Source of the DNA: Pseudooctadecabacter sp. | GTDB lineage: Bacteria > Pseudomonadota > Alphaproteobacteria > Rhodobacterales > Rhodobacteraceae | Assembly (NCBI GenBank): GCA_020628265.1 | Contig: JAHDFG010000153.1 | Coordinates: 1 to 5,331 of the forward strand | Reading direction: 5' to 3' | Length of the DNA: 5,331 nucleotides | Part shown: piece by piece, positions 1-4,082 of the stretch | Layout: each line of letters begins with the position of its first letter | Numbering within the stretch: position 1 is the stretch's first letter | Position numbers and translations under genes: made by a program | The notes under the pieces: generated by a model | Told to the model about the DNA's origin: nothing | The model's input: the letters and a program-made list of their open reading frames with translations, nothing else | Database searches by the model: none

Positions 1-292
1 TGCGGTCCCGTTCCGTCGGGCCGCCGAACTGGCCGGTTTTGCGGGCCAGATATTGCAGGATTGCACCGGACTCGAAGATCGAGATCGGTGCGCCGTCAGG
101 GCCATCGGGGTCCACAATCGCAGGCATCCGGTTGTTGGGCGAAATCGCAAGAAATTCGGGCTTGAACTGATCGCCCGCGCCGATGTTCACAAGATTGACG
201 CGGTAGGGCAGGCCCATTTCCTCTAACGCGATGGTGGCTTTCCAGCCGTTGGGCGTGGGCCAGAAGTAAAGATCAATGGGGTCTTGGGGCAT
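1..292 (-). CDS. Nu-class glutathione S-transferase, YfcG/YghU-like (partial, C-terminus outside window)
   Basis: The 97 codons visible on the minus strand encode a thioredoxin-fold GST N-terminal domain. The protein opens with MPQDPIDLYFWPTPNGWK, and the TPNG motif at residues 13-16 matches the glutathione-binding N-terminal Thr/Asn motif of the Nu-class enzymes YfcG and YghU of E. coli. Further on are the cis-proline loop SPNNRMPAIVD (residues 51-61) and the glutathione-contacting FESGAI segment (73-78). Nu-class enzymes are cytosolic and have disulfide-reductase and peroxidase activity with glutathione. That role is inferred from the family; the substrate is unknown. The alpha-helical C-terminal domain, expected to be over 100 residues, lies left of the window. 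The start is ATG at 292-290, with AGGAGA seven bases upstream. The gene diverges from metZ, with 207 bases between the two starts. It is intact as far as seen. Confidence 0.9.
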   Translation of the reverse strand, partial: MPQDPIDLYFWPTPNGWKATIALEEMGLPYRVNLVNIGAGDQFKPEFLAISPNNRMPAIVDPDGPDGAPISIFESGAILQYLARKTGQFGGPTERDR

Positions 293-299
293 GGGGGTG

Positions 300-305
300 T
301 CTCCT
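300..305 (-). promoter_or_regulatory. Shine-Dalgarno site of the GST gene
   Basis: AGGAGA on the minus strand lies seven bases upstream of the ATG at 292-290. It is a near-ideal ribosome binding site and supports this start codon. No convincing -35/-10 pair was recognised upstream on this strand. Confidence 0.75.
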
Positions 306-348
306 CTTGCTCTCAGCATGGCAGGCAGGAGGCCAAGCGCAAGGGGTG

Positions 349-377
349 TTGACGCCTGCCGCACTGCGGCGTATCTG
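349..377 (+). promoter_or_regulatory. Putative sigma70-type promoter of the metZ operon
   Basis: TTGACG (349-354) is followed by a 17-base spacer and TATCTG (372-377). The -35 box is close to consensus and the -10 box is weak (three of six). Transcription would start near 384, which is where the first strand of the SAM-II aptamer begins. That agreement is the main support. A 7-base inverted repeat, GGCAGGC (320-326) and GCCTGCC (354-360), touches the -35 box and could be chance or an operator. Confidence 0.45.
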
Positions 378-383
378 ATCCTT

Positions 384-438
384 AGTGGCGATTTGTTACC
401 GGATTGCGGGCCACTTTAAACATGCCGCTAAAGAGGGA
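384..438 (+). ncRNA. SAM-II riboswitch aptamer (metA-type)
   Basis: The leader matches the SAM-II pattern known from alphaproteobacterial met genes. The P1 helix pairs AGUGGC (384-389) with GCCACU (410-415), six base pairs without mismatch. The P1 loop carries the conserved GAUUUG (390-395), ACC and UUGC (404-407) blocks. P1 is followed by the conserved UUUAAA run (415-420) and by GCUAAAG (427-433) and GGG. Loop bases GCGG (406-409) can pair with CCGC (425-428), forming the pseudoknot that encloses S-adenosylmethionine. SAM-II elements repress methionine-biosynthesis genes when SAM is abundant. Here the aptamer ends ten bases before an intrinsic terminator and about 60 bases before the metZ start, which fits transcriptional attenuation. 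The family assignment is from recognised conserved bases and pairing, not from a covariance-model search. Confidence 0.92.
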
Positions 439-447
439 CGGGTTCAG

Positions 448-477
448 CCCCGATACCTTTGCCGGTGTCGGGGTTTT
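448..477 (+). terminator. Rho-independent attenuator of the SAM-II riboswitch
   Basis: CCCCGATACC (448-457) pairs with GGTGTCGGGG (464-473) over ten base pairs, including one G-U, across a six-base loop. TTTT follows at 474-477 within a T-rich tract. It ends 22 bases before the metZ ATG, so it can only act as a leader attenuator. An alternative helix, CGGG (439-442) with CCCG (449-452), uses the terminator's 5' arm and could act as antiterminator. Confidence 0.85.
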
Positions 478-485
478 GTCGTTCT

Positions 486-491
486 AAGGGA
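486..491 (+). promoter_or_regulatory. Shine-Dalgarno site of metZ
   Basis: AAGGGA lies eight bases upstream of the ATG at 500 and after the attenuator stem. It is therefore not masked by the terminator hairpin, which fits control at transcription rather than at ribosome access. Confidence 0.6.
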
Positions 492-499
492 TCGAAGAC

Positions 500-1678
500 A
501 TGGACACATGGAAAAAGCGGACCAAAGCGGTCCACGCAGGCAGCCGCCGCAGCCAGTATGGTGAGGTGAGCGAGGCCATCTACGTCACGCAGGGGTTCGT
601 CTACCCCACCGCAGAGGCTGCCGAGGCGCGGTTCGAGGCGCTGGGCGAGGACGAGTTCATCTATGCCCGTTACGGCAACCCCACCGTGCGCATGTTCGAG
701 GACCGGATGGCCATGCTGTTGGGTTATGAAGACGCCTTTGCCTGCACGTCGGGCATGGCGGCTGTGTCCGGTGCGCTGACATCGCTTTGCAAGGCTGGGG
801 ATCACATTGTGTCAAGCCGCGCGCTGTTCGGGTCGTGCCTCTATGTGCTTGAGGATATTCTGGCGCGGTTCGGGGTCGAGATCACTTTGGTCGACGGGAC
901 GGATAACGCGGCCTGGGACGCGGCGATCCGGCCTGACACCACGTTGGTGTTTTTGGAAAGCATCTCGAACCCGACGCTGGAGGTCGTGGACCTGCGTCAC
1001 GTGTGCAAGGTGGCGCACGGGGTGGGCGCCTTGGTGCTGGTGGATGACGCCATGGCGACGCCGATCTATTCTTATGCCGCAGAATGCGGTGCGGATATCG
1101 CGATTGTGTCGACCACCAAGCACGTGGACGGGCAGGGGCGGATGCTGGGCGGATTGATTGCGGGCAACCGCGATCTGATCCGTGGCCCTGTTGAGGCCTA
1201 TATGAAACACACCGGCGGTGCGATGAACCCGTTTACCGCCTGGACGCATCTTAAGGCGTTGGAAACGCTGGATTTGCGGGTGCGGCAGCAGTCCCGAACA
1301 GCGATGGACATTGCCGAGGCCCTGAGTGGTCATCCGAAGCTGTCAGCGGTGCGCTACCCGACCCATGGCGACCATCCCCAGCACGAACTGGCGCGGTCCC
1401 AGTGTGAGACCGGCGGGACCGTGCTGGCGCTGGAAGTGAAGGGCGGCAAGGAGGCGTGTTTCAAGTTCCTGAATGCGCTTGAGTTGTTCACGATCTCGAA
1501 CAACTTTGCGGATGCCAAATCCATCGTGACCCATCCGGCCACGACCACGCACCAGCGGTTGCCGCAGGATCAAAAGGACCTGCTTGGCATTTCCGGCGGG
1601 CTGGTGCGGCTGTCAGCGGGGTTGGAAGATGCGGGCGACCTGATTGCGGATCTGACGGCGGCTCTGGACCAGATCTGA
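500..1678 (+). CDS. metZ: O-succinylhomoserine sulfhydrylase (MetZ)
   Basis: This is a cytosolic PLP enzyme that makes homocysteine directly from O-succinylhomoserine and sulfide, bypassing cystathionine. The 392 residues match the usual length of the Cys/Met-metabolism PLP family. Visible family features are YARYGNPT (55-62), whose Tyr and Arg hold the cofactor phosphate; SGMAA (84-88), which stacks on the ring; ESISNPT (153-159); the pyridine-binding Asp in VDD (about D182); the Schiff-base lysine K207 in STTKHVDGQG; the MetZ-like segment SIVTHPATTTH (341-351); and the carboxylate-binding Arg about 370 in LVRLSAGLED. No key residue is missing. The ATG at 500 has AAGGGA eight bases upstream. 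The gene lies behind a SAM-II riboswitch and attenuator, which independently supports a methionine role. Its TGA overlaps the GNAT start by one base. An O-acetylhomoserine-using relative cannot be ruled out from sequence alone, but the motif pattern favours MetZ. Confidence 0.95.
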   Translation: MDTWKKRTKAVHAGSRRSQYGEVSEAIYVTQGFVYPTAEAAEARFEALGEDEFIYARYGNPTVRMFEDRMAMLLGYEDAFACTSGMAAVSGALTSLCKAGDHIVSSRALFGSCLYVLEDILARFGVEITLVDGTDNAAWDAAIRPDTTLVFLESISNPTLEVVDLRHVCKVAHGVGALVLVDDAMATPIYSYAAECGADIAIVSTTKHVDGQGRMLGGLIAGNRDLIRGPVEAYMKHTGGAMNPFTAWTHLKALETLDLRVRQQSRTAMDIAEALSGHPKLSAVRYPTHGDHPQHELARSQCETGGTVLALEVKGGKEACFKFLNALELFTISNNFADAKSIVTHPATTTHQRLPQDQKDLLGISGGLVRLSAGLEDAGDLIADLTAALDQI

Positions 1679-2145
1679 TGGAGTACCGTTCCGCCAGACC
1701 AGAGGATGCAGGCGCGCTGGCCCACGTCTATTTCCGCGCGGTGCGAGAAGGGGCTGTTGATGCCTATTCGCCGGAACAACGGGCCGCATGGGCGCCGTGC
1801 GAGCCAGAGGCGGACAAATGGCGCGATCGCATCGCCGGATTGAACACGATTGTCGCCGAGAGTGAGAACGGGATCGTGGGCTTCATGTCGTTGAACCCCG
1901 ACGATGGTGACCTTGATCTGGCCTTTGTCTTGCCGGAAGCCAAGGGAACAGGGGTGGCCAAGACGCTCTACGCGATCCTCGAAAACCATGCCCGCAGCCG
2001 GAACATGCGCCGCCTGCACACGCAGGCAAGCCACCTTGCCCGCCCCTTTTTTGAACGGCAGGGTTGGACGGTGCACCGCGAAAACCAAGTCGAACGGCAA
2101 GGCGTGACCCTGACCAACTGGATCATGGACAAGTCCCTGACCTAA
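1678..2145 (+). CDS. GNAT family N-acetyltransferase, YafP-like
   Basis: The protein has 155 residues and a single GNAT fold. It would transfer an acetyl group from acetyl-CoA to an unidentified amine in the cytosol. It resembles E. coli YafP along its length: an N-terminal RSARPEDAGAL strand-helix; a VDAYSPEQRAAW segment (27-38); the strand IVAESENGIVGFMSL (58-72); motif A with LDLAFVLPEAKGTGVAKTL (79-97), where KGTGVA is the pyrophosphate-binding loop (family pattern Q/R-x-x-G-x-G/A, with Ala-Lys here in place of the usual Gln/Arg-x-x); and the C-terminal RPFFERQGW (122-130), VERQGV and TNW signatures. The ATG overlaps the metZ stop as TGATG and has no strong Shine-Dalgarno sequence, so it probably depends on translational coupling to metZ. 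It would share SAM-II control. The substrate cannot be told from sequence. Confidence 0.88.
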   Translation: MEYRSARPEDAGALAHVYFRAVREGAVDAYSPEQRAAWAPCEPEADKWRDRIAGLNTIVAESENGIVGFMSLNPDDGDLDLAFVLPEAKGTGVAKTLYAILENHARSRNMRRLHTQASHLARPFFERQGWTVHRENQVERQGVTLTNWIMDKSLT

Positions 2146-2149
2146 AGGT

Positions 2150-2162
2150 GCGGCTGCGCCGC
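2150..2162. repeat. Short inverted repeat downstream of the GNAT gene
   Basis: GCGGC (2150-2154) and GCCGC (2158-2162) form a five-pair, GC-only stem around a TGC loop, four bases after the GNAT stop codon. No T-run follows, so it is not a standard terminator. It may protect the 3' end of the message or be the edge of an extragenic repeat. Confidence 0.4.
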
Positions 2163-2173
2163 CCATGACGATT

Positions 2174-2220
2174 GCGACCCTCCTCCTGTCCTCCTCCCTT
2201 GGAGGAGGAAGCAGGGTTGC
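2174..2220. repeat. Long two-step inverted repeat with a perfect 9-bp tip
   Basis: The inner stem pairs TCCTCCTCC (2189-2197) with GGAGGAGGA (2201-2209) around a CTT loop. Beyond an asymmetric internal loop, GCGACCCT (2174-2181) pairs with AGGGTTGC (2213-2220), with one G-U. The left arm is a 20-base almost pure pyrimidine tract with a single G. The 3' outer arm overlaps the next hairpin (2216-2236), so the two RNA folds exclude each other. It may be an extragenic palindromic repeat; only a genome comparison can tell. Confidence 0.55.
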
Positions 2221-2247
2221 GGGCCGACCCCGCAACATCGGTGTTTT
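2216..2247 (+). terminator. Probable Rho-independent terminator of the metZ-GNAT operon
   Basis: GTTGCGGG (2216-2223) and CCCGCAAC (2229-2236) form a perfect eight-pair stem with a five-base loop. TTTT comes at 2244-2247 after a seven-base gap, so the T-run is displaced and termination may be inefficient. Position after the last operon gene and before folE2 supports the call. Confidence 0.5.
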
Positions 2248-2306
2248 GCATCAGTCTGCTGTTTTGATTGGATATTTTTAAGCCAAAGAAGACTGGTTTT
2301 CTGCAA
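2246..2306 (+). promoter_or_regulatory. Possible structured leader or operator region upstream of folE2
   Basis: The stretch from 2237 to 2357 is clearly more AT-rich than its surroundings, as expected for a promoter region. It holds nested inverted repeats: TTGCA (2246-2250) with TGCAA (2302-2306), and CAGTCT (2252-2257) with AGACTG (2290-2295). These could form an RNA stem or bind a regulator. FolE2 genes are Zur-regulated in some bacteria, but no recognisable palindromic Zur box was found. TATTTT at 2273-2278 is a possible -10 box without a matching -35. Confidence 0.25.
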
Positions 2307-2417
2307 CATTCACAGTCATTTTAGTGATCCAGGGGTGTCATAAGGCCGTAACCACCTATGTCTAAGAGTAATTCAGACCGTGACGGGCGTCTTGTTGCCC
2401 TTCTGCGTCGGGCATCT

Positions 2418-2424
2418 GAGGGGG
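2418..2424 (+). promoter_or_regulatory. Shine-Dalgarno site that favours the GTG start of folE2
   Basis: GAGGGGG lies five bases upstream of the GTG at 2430-2432. The alternative ATG at 2358 has only AAGG (2342-2345) twelve bases away. This supports translation from 2430. Confidence 0.55.
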
Positions 2425-2429
2425 CCGCC

Positions 2430-3533
2430 GTGAACATTCATTCCAAAGACTTCGACCGTGAATTGACCCGTGAAGAGGCAGAGGACGCTTTGGCGCTCTT
2501 GCGTCATTGGGCGGCAACCCGAACAGATGAAGAGGTTGCCGCACTTGATCCGCTGGTGTCGCGGTTGGTGCCGGGCAAGGAGGTGTCGAATTATCCGGCA
2601 CTTGCGCGGGCCTATCCTGACGCGTTTGAAGTGGACGATGCCTATAAGGCGTCCATGCCGGATTTGCAGAACGGGCCCAGCAGCCTGATCCGTGGGGCCA
2701 AGCGGGCGATCCAGCATGTGGGCATTTCCAATTTCCGTCTGCCGATCCGCTTTCACACCCGTGACAACGGCGATCTGACACTCGAGACCTCTGTCACCGG
2801 CACGGTGTCATTGGAGGCGGAGAAGAAGGGCATCAACATGTCCCGCATCATGCGGACGTTTTACAAACATGCGGAAGAGACGTTCAGTTTTGAGGTGATC
2901 TCAAAGGCCTTGGATGCGTATAAGTCCGACCTTGAGAGCTTTGATGCGCGCATCATGATGCGCATGTCGTTCCCGATGAAGGTGGACAGCTTGCGGTCCG
3001 GTTTGGCGGGCTATCAGTATTACGACATTGCGCTTGAGCTGATTGAGGCGGACGGGGTGCGCAAGAAGATCGTGCATCTGGATTATGTCTATTCCAGCAC
3101 CTGCCCCTGTTCCTTGGAACTGTCGGAGCATGCCCGCCAGTTCCGCGGCCAGTTGGCCACGCCGCATTCCCAGCGGTCTGTGGCGCGGGTGTCTGTTGAG
3201 CTTGATCCCGACGCAGAGGTTTTGTGGTTCGAGGACCTGATCGACATGTGCCGTGCGGCCGTGCCGACCGAGACCCAAGTGATGGTCAAGCGCGAGGATG
3301 AGCAGGCCTTTGCGGAGCTGAACGCGGCCAATCCGATCTTTGTGGAAGATGCGGCGCGATTGTTTGCGGAGCAGCTGCAGGCGGATGCGCGGATTGCCGA
3401 TTACCGCGTGATTGCCTCCCATCAGGAGAGCCTGCATTCCCATGACGCGGTGTCGGTGCTGACGGAAGGGACCACGTTTGACGCAGAATCCCTTGATCCG
3501 CGTCTGTTCCAGTCTTTGTTCCACATCGGCTAG
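2430..3533 (+). CDS. folE2: GTP cyclohydrolase FolE2 (type IB)
   Basis: FolE2 is a cytosolic metalloenzyme that converts GTP to 7,8-dihydroneopterin triphosphate, the first step of folate synthesis and often of queuosine precursors too. It is unrelated in sequence to FolE. From a GTG start the protein has 367 residues and begins MNIHSKDFDREL. Recognised FolE2 signatures, in this numbering, are MPDLQN (76-81), HVGISNFRLPIRF (96-108), SLEAEKKGINMSRIMRTFY (127-145), the active-site block HLDYVYSSTCPCSLELS (216-232) with the metal/catalytic Cys about C225 plus C227 and a nearby His (HAR, 234), and ATPHSQRSVARVS (243-255). About 75 residues precede the core, longer than in short FolE2 proteins. 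An in-frame ATG at 2358 would add 24 residues (391 aa). Those codons (tct, agt, aat, tca) differ from the GC-ending codons that follow, so 2430 is preferred. The stop lies 3 bases from a convergent cheB remnant. Confidence 0.93.
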   Translation: MNIHSKDFDRELTREEAEDALALLRHWAATRTDEEVAALDPLVSRLVPGKEVSNYPALARAYPDAFEVDDAYKASMPDLQNGPSSLIRGAKRAIQHVGISNFRLPIRFHTRDNGDLTLETSVTGTVSLEAEKKGINMSRIMRTFYKHAEETFSFEVISKALDAYKSDLESFDARIMMRMSFPMKVDSLRSGLAGYQYYDIALELIEADGVRKKIVHLDYVYSSTCPCSLELSEHARQFRGQLATPHSQRSVARVSVELDPDAEVLWFEDLIDMCRAAVPTETQVMVKREDEQAFAELNAANPIFVEDAARLFAEQLQADARIADYRVIASHQESLHSHDAVSVLTEGTTFDAESLDPRLFQSLFHIG

Positions 3534-3536
3534 CGT

Positions 3537-3965
3537 CTAGGGCTTGCCCAGCGTCCCAATCTCGTCGGACAGCCAGTTGCCCAATTCGTCTGCGGCTTCG
3601 ATCAGCGCGGGATGATCGCGGCGGATGACGTGCTGGGGCATGTCGGGAAACTGCGCGTCTGACGGGTCTTGGACGATTGTCTTGCCGCCCACATCGTGAA
3701 TGATCTGGGCGCCGCGCATGCCGTCGGCCATCGTCCCCGACAAGACCACGCCGATTGCGCGGACAATTTTGAGCGGCGAACCCTGTTTGAGGACATCCAT
3801 CAGTTTGGCGCTTTCCTCGCTGTGCTGCGCAATCACAATCGGGGCAGCGAGGTTCTGTGGTTATGCTGCGAGCAATTCCTTGAGCGGGATAAGCCCACCA
3901 GCCGACGCACCAGTCGCAACGACCGTCTGAGCCGAAGCATCTGAGTGGCGGGAAGGCGAGGTCAC
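3537..3965 (-). pseudogene. cheB-like protein-glutamate methylesterase remnant (nonsense codon plus internal deletion)
   Basis: One minus-strand frame reads as a CheB catalytic domain from a GTG at 3965-3963 to a TAG at 3539-3537. It carries VVATGASAGGLIPLKELLAA, then an in-frame TAA (3863-3861), then PQNLAAPIVIAQHSEES, and later IGVVLSGTMADGMRG and TIVQDPSDAQFPDMP. CheB removes methyl groups from chemoreceptor glutamates. All three catalytic residues are present: Ser in GASAGG (codon 3905-3903), His in AQH (3824-3822) and Asp in MADG (3725-3723). Ser-to-His spacing is 27 residues, close to the 26 of Salmonella CheB, and the stop sits where that protein has a Leu. His-to-Asp spacing is only 33 residues against 96, so about 60 residues are missing near 3750-3765. 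There is no receiver domain. AAGGG lies ten bases upstream of the GTG. A short GTG-started product (3836-3537) is possible but would lack the Ser. A sequencing error could explain the stop but not the deletion. Confidence 0.82.
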
Positions 3966-4065
3966 GTGAGAGAAACCCTTGTCTGCAAACTACGGGTCAG
4001 GGTGGCACAGTTTAAGAGGGACGGCCACGTCAAAGGCGTCTGATGCTTGACTAAGCCGCACTTCG

Positions 4066-4082
4066 GGGCCAACCGTTGGCCC
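4066..4082. repeat. 17-base near-perfect palindrome abutting the trkH start codon
   Basis: GGGCCAAC (4066-4073), a central C, and GTTGGCCC (4075-4082) form an eight-base inverted repeat ending directly before the ATG at 4083. As RNA it would fold into a GGGCCA/UGGCCC hairpin with a five-base loop, covering the place where a Shine-Dalgarno sequence should be. As DNA it has the symmetry of a repressor site. No regulator is identified. Confidence 0.55.

Noticed and set aside
428..805. 125-codon minus-strand open frame over the metZ leader and 5' end
   Set aside because: It runs antisense to metZ and the attenuator, has no recognisable domain, and is explained by GC-rich codon bias.
1570..2238. 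222-codon minus-strand frame antisense to the metZ end and the GNAT gene
   Set aside because: The length is notable, but the translation is low-complexity Arg/Pro/Ala-rich with no family signature, and the plus strand holds two well-recognised genes.
2358..2440. Possible tetrahydrofolate (THF-II/folE-motif) riboswitch at the start of folE2
   Set aside because: The conserved bases I remember for that class are not visible, and the helices there are weak; a covariance search would be needed to reopen this.
2901..3524. 207-codon minus-strand frame inside folE2
   Set aside because: It is a shadow of folE2, whose plus-strand translation matches family motifs over the whole span.
3669..3944. 91-codon plus-strand frame opposite the cheB remnant
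   Set aside because: It is antisense to clear CheB motifs and has no signature of its own.
3979..4015. Possible trkH promoter with TTGTCT as -35
   Set aside because: At normal spacing there is no -10 box (GTGGCA at 4002-4007). GTTTAA at 4010-4015 would need a 25-base spacer.
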